DNA from: Veillonella sp.
Lineage (GTDB): Bacteria; Bacillota; Negativicutes; Veillonellales; Veillonellaceae
Direction: 5' to 3'
Length of the DNA stretch: 22,036 bases
Assembly: GCA_022737715.1 (NCBI GenBank)
Contig: JAIITD010000016.1
Coordinates: 1 to 22,036, forward strand
This document shows positions 1 to 7,338 of the stretch, one piece after another. The position numbers were made by a program, and so were the translations under genes. Below the pieces are notes generated by a model. That model made no database searches and was not told where the DNA came from. It worked only from the letters and a program-made list of their open reading frames with translations. Every line of letters begins with the position of its first letter. Position 1 is the stretch's first letter.

Positions 1-72
1 GACCCCGATCAGATTTGAACTGACGATCTTCGCCGTGACAGGGCGACATGTTAACCGCTACACCACGGGGCC
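1..72 (-). tRNA. tRNA-Asp (anticodon GTC), 3' end cut by window edge
   Basis: On the minus strand the sequence folds as a full cloverleaf. The acceptor stem is GGCCCCG with CGGGGTC, the D stem GTGT with ACAT, the anticodon stem TCGCC with GGCGA, the loop CTGTCAC and the T arm GTCAG-TTCAAAT-CTGAT. The central triplet GTC reads Asp codons GAC and GAU. Base G1 is position 72. Position 1 is nucleotide 72 of the tRNA, so the discriminator base and any encoded CCA lie outside the window. It follows the metallo-hydrolase gene on the same strand and has its own promoter just upstream. Confidence 0.95.
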
Positions 73-91
73 GTATCCAAAGTACTTGCTT

Positions 92-120
92 AGTATATCT
101 GTTATCAGAGTTTTTGTCAA
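92..120 (-). promoter_or_regulatory. Sigma-A type promoter for tRNA-Asp
   Basis: On the minus strand a perfect -35 box TTGACA (positions 120-115) is followed by a 17-nt spacer and a near-perfect -10 box TATACT (97-92). The predicted start of transcription is near position 85, leaving a leader of roughly 13 nt before tRNA base G1 at 72. It lies in the 50-nt space between the hydrolase stop codon and the tRNA. It is the only convincing promoter I see between genes in this window. Confidence 0.75.
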
Positions 121-122
121 CA

Positions 123-719
123 CTATATGTGTAAATTCTTGATGAAGTTTTTTTCATCTCCCAAAATAGTGCTCTCCCTATGTCCAGGTTCTACTAATAA
201 TGCATCATCTAACTCCATTATTTTACATAAGCTTTTACGTAAAGCTTCAGCATTGCCATTATAGTTATCACTATTCCCCACATTTTGTTTAAAAATAGTG
301 TCACCTGTAAATAGATGACCTTCTATTTCAAAACATACTGAACCCGCACTATGACCCGGTGTATGATACACCCGTATATGAAATGGTCCGATATTTAGTA
401 TACCTTCTTGCAAAGGAATACATTGAGTGAACATTTTTTTCTTGTATACACTTGGTCGACGACGAATCAATTGCAATAATTCATGATCTCCATCATGTAG
501 ATATGCAGGTATATTATAATGTCCACAAATATCATCAAGAGCCGACACATGGTCACAATGACCATGTGTTAATAAAACCGCAATTGGTTTAGAATCTCCT
601 ACCATCTCAATTATATGTTTACTATGAAATCCAGGGTCAATTATGAGAGATTGATTGTCTTTTTTTAATACATAACAATTTGCCTTATACAAGCCTAATG
701 GGCGTTTTATTATTTCCAT
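123..719 (-). CDS. Metallo-beta-lactamase-fold hydrolase (glyoxalase II-like)
   Basis: This 198-aa protein is a compact single-domain member of the metallo-beta-lactamase superfamily. The zinc-binding motif HGHCDH is at residues 52-57 and is followed by the later signatures HTPGHSAGS, FTGDTIF and VEPGH, so the dinuclear metal site looks complete. It is close to the short hydroxyacylglutathione-hydrolase-like enzymes common in Firmicutes. Those act on thioesters or related substrates, but the true substrate is not visible here. The ATG has a strong ribosome-binding site, GGAGGG with about 8 nt spacing. It is the last protein gene before tRNA-Asp. The 46-nt gap to trkH upstream is the largest between protein genes in the window, so it may be partly independent of the rest. 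Confidence 0.85.
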   Translation of the reverse strand: MEIIKRPLGLYKANCYVLKKDNQSLIIDPGFHSKHIIEMVGDSKPIAVLLTHGHCDHVSALDDICGHYNIPAYLHDGDHELLQLIRRRPSVYKKKMFTQCIPLQEGILNIGPFHIRVYHTPGHSAGSVCFEIEGHLFTGDTIFKQNVGNSDNYNGNAEALRKSLCKIMELDDALLVEPGHRESTILGDEKNFIKNLHI

Positions 720-765
720 TATACAATCCCTCCCCCATAACTAATGCAGTATACAATATAAACTT

Positions 766-2253
766 CTATAAAATTCTATATCGTTTTGTAGTATCTTTTT
801 TAATAAAATACCCTTCCCAGAATTGTGGATGAAGCATGACTAGAATCGTAAATAATTCCAAACGACCTAATAGCATATCTACAATAGCCACACCTTTTGC
901 ACCTAATGGCAATAATGCAAAAGAATCAGTTGGTCCATAACCACCAAAGGCTAAACCTACATTACTTTGGAATGCGGTGACTATTTGGAGTGCATCACCT
1001 GTAGATAAACCAAAACATGTCATAAGAAATACGGATATAACATAAATCATTAAATATAGAAATATAAATTGTTGCGTCATATGCACCCATTTATCTGGTA
1101 ATGGCTTTCCATTGATTCGTACAACTTGAACCATATCTGGATGTATGGCTTTTCTCAAATAAATGATACTACTCTTAATTAATATAATGAGACGAATAAT
1201 CTTAACGCCACCGGTCGTAGATCCACTACACCCTCCAAAAAAACTGGCTATAAATAACATCATTTGAGCCGCAGCAGGCCATAAATCGTAATCAGATACA
1301 GCAAAACCACTGCCCGTTTGTATTGATACTAAGGTAAAGGCTGCATCTTGAAAAACTTGTCCTATATCCATAGAATTAGATTGAAAATATAAGGATATAA
1401 AGGTGATAAGAATACCAATAACTAATACAAGCCAATACATACGCGTTTCAAAATCAGAGAATAACGCTGAGAATCCTTTTTGAATTACATTATAATATAC
1501 GGCAAAATTTCCACCTGCAATGACCATAAACAGTATAAATACAACACATATATATGTATTTTGACTATATAAAAAAGTACCTGCAGTAGTTGGTGTCAAT
1601 CCACCAGTAGCAATAATAGAAAATGCATAATTCAATGCATCAAAAGGATCTATACCACCTAAGCAGAGCATGATAAAACAGATGATTGTAAATATTACGT
1701 ACAATGTCCATAATTTCGATGCTATAGATTGAATCCGTGGTAACACTACACCTGGTTTTGGCACAGATGCCTCAGCATTGAAAAAATGCGCAGCATCAGC
1801 ACCAAGATTACGTAAGAATGATAGAATCAACACAATGATTCCCATACCGCCAATCCAATGCATTAATCCACGCCACAGTATGAAAGACTTTGGTATGCTA
1901 TCTACATCAGAAATAACTGTAGCACCAGTAGCGGTAATACCTGACATAGATTCAAACAGCGCGTCCATCGGGTTAACTAATACACCAGATATAATAAAGG
2001 GAATAGCCCCCAATAACATTGTTAAAATCCATGTTGAGCTAACCACTAAGAAGCCATCTCTCAAGCTAAAGGTTTTACTCTTATTTCCACCAAGTACTAG
2101 TAGACCACCGAGCAGTATGGATAATATAGCTGTAATACAAAAGGACCAATATGCAGTTTCAAATAGAATACTATATATAAATGGTATAACAAGAAAAGCT
2201 CCAAAAATATAGAGTAATTTGCCTACCAAGGACATGACAATCTGTATGCGCAT
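766..2253 (-). CDS. trkH: Potassium uptake protein TrkH, membrane subunit
   Basis: A 495-aa polytopic membrane protein of the TrkH/KtrB family, the ion-conducting subunit of a potassium uptake system. Selectivity-filter-like segments of its four internal repeats are recognisable: ITATGAT near residue 105, IATGG, IQTGSGF and SNVGLAFG. The sequence SGSTTGG with basic KIIR follows the third repeat, as is typical. The fourth filter segment reads NVGLAFG where many TrkH proteins have NVGPG, a modest deviation. The ATG starts 7 nt after the trkA stop, and its ribosome-binding site AGGGG overlaps that stop, which suggests translational coupling. Length matches the family. Confidence 0.93.
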   Translation of the reverse strand: MRIQIVMSLVGKLLYIFGAFLVIPFIYSILFETAYWSFCITAILSILLGGLLVLGGNKSKTFSLRDGFLVVSSTWILTMLLGAIPFIISGVLVNPMDALFESMSGITATGATVISDVDSIPKSFILWRGLMHWIGGMGIIVLILSFLRNLGADAAHFFNAEASVPKPGVVLPRIQSIASKLWTLYVIFTIICFIMLCLGGIDPFDALNYAFSIIATGGLTPTTAGTFLYSQNTYICVVFILFMVIAGGNFAVYYNVIQKGFSALFSDFETRMYWLVLVIGILITFISLYFQSNSMDIGQVFQDAAFTLVSIQTGSGFAVSDYDLWPAAAQMMLFIASFFGGCSGSTTGGVKIIRLIILIKSSIIYLRKAIHPDMVQVVRINGKPLPDKWVHMTQQFIFLYLMIYVISVFLMTCFGLSTGDALQIVTAFQSNVGLAFGGYGPTDSFALLPLGAKGVAIVDMLLGRLELFTILVMLHPQFWEGYFIKKDTTKRYRIL

Positions 2254-2260
2254 ATAACCC

Positions 2261-3601
2261 CTACGTTAAATAATTCAATAATTTAGTAACAGATTCAGGC
2301 AATGAGAATAGTACAATGTGATCCCCCACTAACAGCTCTGTATTCCCCCGTGGAACAATCGCGTCATCACCGCGGAGTATAACACCAACTAAGGCTTTAC
2401 CAGGTAGACGAATATCTTTTAGTTGTTTACCAGCTACGGGAGATTGTTCTGTAATAAGAATCTCTATAGATTCAGCCTTGCCACCTTCAAAAGTAGATAT
2501 GGAGACAACACCTTCTCCACTTCGAACAAATCGTAGTATTTGCCCTGCCGTCATCAATCGTGGTGAAAATACAATATCTATACCGACTTGTTCCATGAGC
2601 ATAATATATTCAGGTCGTCCTACACGAACAACGGTTTTAGGAATGCCCATATGTTTACCTACCAAGGCAACTAACAGGTTTAATTTATCATCATCAGTTA
2701 AAACGATAATAACATCGTTATCAGCTACTTCTTCGGCTTCTAGTAAGTCAAAATCAGTACCATCCCCATTGATGACAATGGCTTTATCCACTTGTGCGGC
2801 CAAGGCTTCACAACGTTCAATATCCTTTTCAATAACCTTTACAGTAAATCCTGCCTTTTCCAATAAAATAGCCAGATTGCGACCTAACAAACCAGCCCCA
2901 ACAATAACGGCCCGTTTATGGAAGGTTGCATGATTAGAAAACCATTCTTGTTCTACTTCATTAATACCGTCTTTTAAACCTAAAAAGAAAACACTGTCAT
3001 TTGGTAATAATATACTTTCACCATGAGGTATAATCATTTCACCTAATCGTAAAATGCCAACCAATAAGACACCTTCTGGAAAGGTTAATTCTTTTAAGGG
3101 TTTATTAATAAGCGGACATGTATTATTAATTTTAAATTCCATTAAACGTACAGCGCCTTGACCAAATTCTTCTACATCAAGGGCAGAAGGCGTTTCAATA
3201 ATATGAAGTAATTCTTGCGCCGTAACCATTTCTGGATTAATGAATAAATCCACACCTAATCGTTCTTTCATATGATCGTCCATATGATCAACGATATTTG
3301 TATCCCTTACACGTGCTACAGTAGATGGAACACCTGCTATTTTAGCTACCGCACAAGATAACATATTAACTTCATCTGAATCGGTAACTGAGATAAACAT
3401 CCCCACATCAGATAAGTCAATTTCATTCAACAACTGAATGTCGCTACCATTACCGCATACTAAACTAACATCCAATGTATTTTCAAGATTATGGATACGC
3501 TCTTGAGAACGGTCAATAAGGTATACGTCATGGTCATCTTGTACTAGTCTTTCACATAAGGAGTAACCTACCTTACCAGCACCTACTACAATAATCTTCA
3601 T
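2261..3601 (-). CDS. trkA: Trk system potassium uptake regulator TrkA
   Basis: A 446-aa cytoplasmic protein with the duplicated architecture of full-length TrkA: RCK/TrkA_N, TrkA_C, RCK/TrkA_N, TrkA_C. The first nucleotide-binding Rossmann motif is GAGKVG at residues 7-12 with acidic D30 following. The second copy begins VIVGAGLLGRN around residue 233. Such proteins form a ring under TrkH that gates it in response to nucleotides (ATP/ADP or NAD(H)). The C-terminal part (SPVAGKQLKDIRLPG...) is a typical TrkA_C ligand-binding domain. Its ATG has AGAGGA about 7 nt upstream. It sits directly before trkH, the expected pairing. Confidence 0.95.
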   Translation of the reverse strand: MKIIVVGAGKVGYSLCERLVQDDHDVYLIDRSQERIHNLENTLDVSLVCGNGSDIQLLNEIDLSDVGMFISVTDSDEVNMLSCAVAKIAGVPSTVARVRDTNIVDHMDDHMKERLGVDLFINPEMVTAQELLHIIETPSALDVEEFGQGAVRLMEFKINNTCPLINKPLKELTFPEGVLLVGILRLGEMIIPHGESILLPNDSVFFLGLKDGINEVEQEWFSNHATFHKRAVIVGAGLLGRNLAILLEKAGFTVKVIEKDIERCEALAAQVDKAIVINGDGTDFDLLEAEEVADNDVIIVLTDDDKLNLLVALVGKHMGIPKTVVRVGRPEYIMLMEQVGIDIVFSPRLMTAGQILRFVRSGEGVVSISTFEGGKAESIEILITEQSPVAGKQLKDIRLPGKALVGVILRGDDAIVPRGNTELLVGDHIVLFSLPESVTKLLNYLT

Positions 3602-3613
3602 AGTTTAGTCCTC

Positions 3614-4498
3614 TTATGAATTTGGAGTCCATTGTTTACCGGATTCCGTCAACAATGTCCACCCATCTTCTTGTACTACAAGGCGGGATTTCATTAAATG
3701 ACCTAGAGCTCGTTTAAAAGCAGCCTTACTGATATTAAACTTATCCTTAATCAACATGGCTGATGACTCATCACTATAAGGCATTTTACCGCCTCGTTGT
3801 AAAAGATATTCCATAATAATATGACCATCAGAAATTAATGCTTTTTCTTTAATTGGACGCATAGAAACATTAATACGACCATCTTCGCGTTTGAACGTAA
3901 TACGAGCCTCTACCATTTCCCCAACATTTAACTTTCTTGTCATTTCTGATCGATGTAAAAAAGCAATCCATCGTTCAGGGGTAATAAAGAAGGCTCCATC
4001 ACTAGTCAAATTATAAATGGCACCACTTACTTGTTGACCTACAACAGCATCGGTAGCCGCTTTAGAAGCACGGCGCATTTCATCATCAACGTCCATGGAA
4101 ACTGCCATACGACCAGATTTATCGGTATACAGTTTCACCCATACCTTTTCCCCTACTTGAGGTCTACCACGCATTTCAGCATGAGGCATAAAAATCCCCC
4201 GCTCTGTACCAACCTCAACGAAGCATCCAAAATTGGTTACATTGATAACCTCCACATAACCAATTTGACCGACCTTCATAGCAGGTAATCGCATAGAGGC
4301 TGTCAAACGGCCCTTAGGGTCTCGATATAAAAATACCTCTACCTCATCACCGATAGCAACCGGCGAAGTTTGTTGATCCTTGTGGAGCAAAATATCATCA
4401 TTTGTATTTCCCGTTTGACCGTCAAGGAAAGCGCCATGATCACTTGTGCGTAGAACGCGCAGTGTAGCAATGGTATTTTCCAGTAATTCGCTAGCCAT
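3614..4498 (-). CDS. cvfB: S1-domain RNA-binding protein, CvfB/YitL family
   Basis: A 294-aa protein with tandem S1-like OB folds and a C-terminal winged-helix segment, the layout of the CvfB/YitL family. S1-type signatures can be seen as VINVTNFGCFVEVG (about residues 83-96), followed by GIFMPHAEM, and ITFKREDGRINVSMRP near residue 210. The last ~65 residues (MEYLLQRGG...KDKFNISKAAFKRALGHL) look like the winged-helix RNA-binding part. CvfB affects virulence gene expression in Staphylococcus; its role here is unknown. The ribosome-binding site AGGAG lies inside the last codons of rsfS, and only 3 nt separate the two genes, so translation is probably coupled. Confidence 0.87.
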   Translation of the reverse strand: MASELLENTIATLRVLRTSDHGAFLDGQTGNTNDDILLHKDQQTSPVAIGDEVEVFLYRDPKGRLTASMRLPAMKVGQIGYVEVINVTNFGCFVEVGTERGIFMPHAEMRGRPQVGEKVWVKLYTDKSGRMAVSMDVDDEMRRASKAATDAVVGQQVSGAIYNLTSDGAFFITPERWIAFLHRSEMTRKLNVGEMVEARITFKREDGRINVSMRPIKEKALISDGHIIMEYLLQRGGKMPYSDESSAMLIKDKFNISKAAFKRALGHLMKSRLVVQEDGWTLLTESGKQWTPNS

Positions 4499-4501
4499 AG
4501 A

Positions 4502-4864
4502 TTATTCTCCTTCAAAAGGAACACGTCCAGCATCGTTCCATAAGGCTTCTAGTCCATAAAATTCACGAATTTCATCGTTACCAAATACATGGCAAATAAT
4601 ATCACCAAAGTCCAATAATACCCATTCACCTTCGCGATACCCTTCACGGTGGAGAACTGTCATGCCTTGTTCTGCTGCTTTATCTTCAATTTCATCTGCA
4701 ATACTTTGAGATTGTTTAATATTATTGGCGCTTACAATCATAAAATAATCACCTAACATAGAAACACCTTCTAAATCAAGGATTTCAATATCATGACCTT
4801 TTTTATCATAAGCTGCTTGTGCAAGTGTTAATACATGTTGTTTAATTTCTTCTTTTTGTTTCAT
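4502..4864 (-). CDS. rsfS: Ribosomal silencing factor RsfS
   Basis: This 120-aa protein matches the RsfS (DUF143/Iojap) family over its whole length. Recognisable segments are the domain core DIEILDLEGVSMLGDYFMIV (residues 25-44), NNIKQSQSIADEIED, and the C-terminal GEWVLLDFGDIICHVF followed by the family-typical REFYGLEALW. RsfS binds ribosomal protein uL14 and prevents subunit joining when nutrients are scarce. It has a clear ribosome-binding site, AGGAG with 5 nt spacing. Its place after nadD-yqeK-LCP is the usual Firmicute order. Confidence 0.95.
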   Translation of the reverse strand: MKQKEEIKQHVLTLAQAAYDKKGHDIEILDLEGVSMLGDYFMIVSANNIKQSQSIADEIEDKAAEQGMTVLHREGYREGEWVLLDFGDIICHVFGNDEIREFYGLEALWNDAGRVPFEGE

Positions 4865-4875
4865 TATATCTCCTA

Positions 4876-6003
4876 TTATTCTTTCTTTTCTGGTTCAGAA
4901 CCTGGTTCTGATGGTTTTACACGTGTACTTTGTTCTGATTCTACAGCAACAGGCGCCTTTTTCGTTTCAGGTGTAGAAACAAATTGACTTAAATCTTCAG
5001 GGGCCAATGTTCCCATCGTTATTCCCACTAAACGTTGAGCTTCGGTTGGATTCACATGCCAATACACAACATCATTAATTTTTTCTTTTTCACCAGGCAA
5101 AATATAAAAATGAATATGGTCCTTTTCCATTTGTCCAATGGAACGCATTAATTTAATGGCATCCCATGTAGATATATTACTTTCATAATGGCTCCATAAG
5201 CGCCAAATATGCCAAGCTTTAGTAATAAACCAAGTATCTTGTTCTCGATCAACCCATAATTTCAAGAACCGTTCTTGTCGTTGTACGCGTCCAAAATTAT
5301 CGTTATTTTCATCTGTGTAACGTAAATATGCTAATGCATTGTCACTATCTAAATTTTGATAGCCTCTACGCAAGTCTATATCTTTGCTACCGGTTTCAGC
5401 ATCAACATGCTCCATATTCTTTTCTACATAAAACTGCTGACTACCTAAAACATCACTTGTTTTTTTGAAAGCTGTCTCATCTACGACAACATAGTAAGGT
5501 ATGCTGATATGGAATATATCCTCTACAACAGCTTTTGTTAATTCAATATTCCCTTCTGCATACATTTGATTTAACATAGAGACAGATTTTTGATCTCTAC
5601 TTTCAATCTTACTATTGCTAGGAATTCCAATTATATCCATCGTGTTAGTATTCATATTGATAGACATGAGGAATAATGAATCAGCTTGACTCGGATTATT
5701 TTTATCTCGCCCTACAATTAATACATATACAGGCTTGTCCAATGCTTTTTGTTCTACATTAACGGTATCAGTATGTTTTGGTTCGCTAGATTCTTCAATT
5801 TCACTTGCTGTAGTATCGGTTTGCGTTACCCTATGATATACATAGCTAATTCCACTATACATTCCCCAGCCTATGCCACAAATAACGGTAAGTGCTAACA
5901 CGAATGCAATGATTAAACGGCCCCACTGTAGCTTATTTTTTTTCATTTGACGTTCTCGACGTCTTCTACGACGACGGGCTCTCGCCTTTTCAAGTTCATC
6001 CAT
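4876..6003 (-). CDS. LCP (LytR-CpsA-Psr) family membrane protein, divergent active site
   Basis: A 375-aa protein with a very basic cytoplasmic N-terminus (a run of seven arginines), one membrane segment near residues 30-50, an extracytoplasmic LCP domain around residues 90-250, and a Pro/Glu/Lys-rich tail. LCP enzymes transfer undecaprenyl-linked polymers to peptidoglycan. The fold is visible in YVLIVGRDK, LFLMSIN, IPYYVVVDE and NALAYLRY...FGRVQRQERFL. The usual IPRDT motif reads IPSNS and the usual R-x-R before GR-x-x-RQ reads RYT, so two characteristic arginines are missing. I chose the ATG at 6003 because AGGAGG sits 8 nt before it. A GTG at 6012 would directly abut that site. The yqeK stop and this ATG are 1 nt apart. 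Confidence 0.85.
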   Translation of the reverse strand: MDELEKARARRRRRRRERQMKKNKLQWGRLIIAFVLALTVICGIGWGMYSGISYVYHRVTQTDTTASEIEESSEPKHTDTVNVEQKALDKPVYVLIVGRDKNNPSQADSLFLMSINMNTNTMDIIGIPSNSKIESRDQKSVSMLNQMYAEGNIELTKAVVEDIFHISIPYYVVVDETAFKKTSDVLGSQQFYVEKNMEHVDAETGSKDIDLRRGYQNLDSDNALAYLRYTDENNDNFGRVQRQERFLKLWVDREQDTWFITKAWHIWRLWSHYESNISTWDAIKLMRSIGQMEKDHIHFYILPGEKEKINDVVYWHVNPTEAQRLVGITMGTLAPEDLSQFVSTPETKKAPVAVESEQSTRVKPSEPGSEPEKKE

Positions 6004-6004
6004 T

Positions 6005-6577
6005 CTAGGCACCTCCTTTTTTCATATGCTGTATAAGATCATTACGACTAATTATGGTAAGAGGATAAATAGTATCACCACTATCAATTAAATGTCGAAT
6101 CGTCGTATCAAATCCACATAACACACCAACATCAAGGGACTGTTCTGCAGCAGCACGAATATCATTTACGCCAGGAAAATTGCGATTAGGCTCAATATAA
6201 TCGGCTAAAAATATAACTTTATCCAACTTTGACATTCCCACTTTACCAGTTGTATGAACACGTATAGCCTCCAATACATCCCGGTTAGTAATACCATATT
6301 GAGTATTCGCTAATACCATACCTGCTAAACCATGTAATAACGCACCGCTATGTAACATATCGACATCACAAGACAAATCTGCAACTACATCTTGCATTTC
6401 TAATAGAGGTAATTCTTTAGCACAATCATGTAACAATGCCGCTAACCGAGCATCTTCTACATTAGCCCCATATTTTTTTGCTAAATAAACAGCTGACTCT
6501 ACAACACCTAAAGTGTGTATAAAACGCTTTTTACTTAATTTATTAGATAAGTCGGTTTCAATTTGTTGTATATCCAC
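6005..6577 (-). CDS. yqeK: HD-domain Ap4A hydrolase YqeK
   Basis: A 190-aa HD-superfamily phosphohydrolase of the YqeK family, known to cleave diadenosine tetraphosphate symmetrically to two ADP. The metal ligands appear as H21 (RFIHTLGV), the HD pair at residues 50-51 (LLHDCAKE), later histidines in LHSGALLHG and IRVHTTG, and the aspartate of FLADYIEPNR. The start is GTG at 6577, six nt after the nadD stop, with AAGGA about 10 nt before it, formed by the last nadD codons. The nadD-yqeK pair is conserved in Firmicutes. Confidence 0.93.
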   Translation of the reverse strand: MDIQQIETDLSNKLSKKRFIHTLGVVESAVYLAKKYGANVEDARLAALLHDCAKELPLLEMQDVVADLSCDVDMLHSGALLHGLAGMVLANTQYGITNRDVLEAIRVHTTGKVGMSKLDKVIFLADYIEPNRNFPGVNDIRAAAEQSLDVGVLCGFDTTIRHLIDSGDTIYPLTIISRNDLIQHMKKGGA

Positions 6578-6583
6578 CTTTAA

Positions 6584-7198
6584 TTATTCCTTCCGATAAA
6601 TATCATATTTCTCAATATATTGAACTACACATTTAGGTAACATATATCTGACCGTCAAGCCTTGACGCAGTCGGTCTCGTAAATAAGTAGCAGATAATTT
6701 CATTTCTGGCACATTCATTAAATGGATTCTATCCTTAGCTTTGGGACCTAATAACTCTAATGTTGTATCAACAACTTGAGAGCCATCAGGTCTCATAGCA
6801 CCAATAAAATGACAATGCTCTAATAATTCATCAATAAATTTCCAATTAGGTAAATCTCGTATTGTATCTGTGCCAGCTATAAAGTAAAAGGAAACAGAAT
6901 TTCCATATATTTTTTTGAAATGATGAATGGTATCAATTGTATATGAAGGCCCTTCACGACGCATTTCCACATCGGATATTTCAAAATACGGGTTATCTGC
7001 TACTGCTGCAGCTGTCATGGCATACCGATGCTTAGCATCAATAACATCATTATGTTTATGAGGAGGTATTCTAGCAGGAACAAATATAACCTTTTCTAAA
7101 TGAAAGCTTTCCCTTGCTACCTCTGCAATCATTAGATGTCCTAAGTGGATGGGGTTAAAAGTTCCACCAATAATACCAATCCGTCTTTTCTCTACCAT
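6584..7198 (-). CDS. nadD: Nicotinate-nucleotide adenylyltransferase NadD
   Basis: Catalyses nicotinate mononucleotide plus ATP to deamido-NAD, a late step of NAD synthesis. The nucleotidyltransferase motif GGTFNPIHLGH occupies residues 11-21 and includes the HxGH signature. VPARIPPHK follows, and the C-terminal nucleotide-binding motif is LSATYLRDRL. I set the start at ATG 7198 (204 aa, MVEKRR...), because the family begins a few residues before GGTFNP and AAGGGTG lies about 10 nt upstream. A reading frame open back to a GTG at 7273 would add 25 residues with no family similarity and would overlap the small ORF upstream. Confidence 0.94.
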   Translation of the reverse strand: MVEKRRIGIIGGTFNPIHLGHLMIAEVARESFHLEKVIFVPARIPPHKHNDVIDAKHRYAMTAAAVADNPYFEISDVEMRREGPSYTIDTIHHFKKIYGNSVSFYFIAGTDTIRDLPNWKFIDELLEHCHFIGAMRPDGSQVVDTTLELLGPKAKDRIHLMNVPEMKLSATYLRDRLRQGLTVRYMLPKCVVQYIEKYDIYRKE

Positions 7199-7338
7199 AT
7201 ATAAGTCACACCCTTTATGACTATAATGCAAATCAAGATAAATAATGCCAATGCTTTTACATACGATACCCACTCATAGTGCCCCTTAGGCGTTTGAATA
7301 TAACGATAATAGGCTCGTATCAAATAATATAAACGCAT
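7192..7338 (-). CDS. Small single-pass membrane protein (48 aa), unknown function
   Basis: This ORF fills the 139-nt space between proA and nadD. Its ATG overlaps the proA stop (TGATG, 1 nt shared), and its TAG lies 4 nt inside nadD, so the two overlap by 7 nt. The N-terminal half is rich in Tyr and Arg (MRLYYLIRAYYRYIQTPKG), followed by HYEWVSYVK. The C-terminal half (about residues 29-47, ALALFILICIIVIKGV...) is a clear hydrophobic transmembrane helix. The charge distribution predicts an N-in topology. There is no good ribosome-binding site; AGGA is about 14 nt away, so translation would rely on coupling to proA. I recognise no family. Evidence is the exact fit to the gap and the membrane helix. 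Some doubt remains because 49 codons can be open by chance. Confidence 0.6.
   Translation of the reverse strand: MRLYYLIRAYYRYIQTPKGHYEWVSYVKALALFILICIIVIKGVTYIW

Noticed and set aside
720..765. Possible promoter before the metallo-hydrolase (TATACT on the minus strand)
   Set aside because: The -10-like hexamer is good, but no acceptable -35 box lies 16-18 nt upstream and there is no TGn extension. It is too weak to list in an AT-rich gap.
1778..2933. Plus-strand ORFs of 144 and 151 codons inside trkH and trkA
   Set aside because: They lie wholly antisense to well-supported genes, have low-complexity Ser/Thr/Ile-rich products without recognisable domains, and lack good ribosome-binding sites. 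They are reading-frame shadows.
4339..4533. Minus-strand 64-codon ORF spanning the rsfS-cvfB junction, and similar shadows at 9975-10190, 12716-12949 and 19734-19937
   Set aside because: Each overlaps strongly supported genes in another frame and has no domain or initiation signal of its own.
7199..7273. Longer NadD start at GTG 7273
   Set aside because: The added 25 residues do not resemble NadD N-termini, no ribosome-binding site fits, and ATG 7198 lies at the expected distance from GGTFNPIHLGH.
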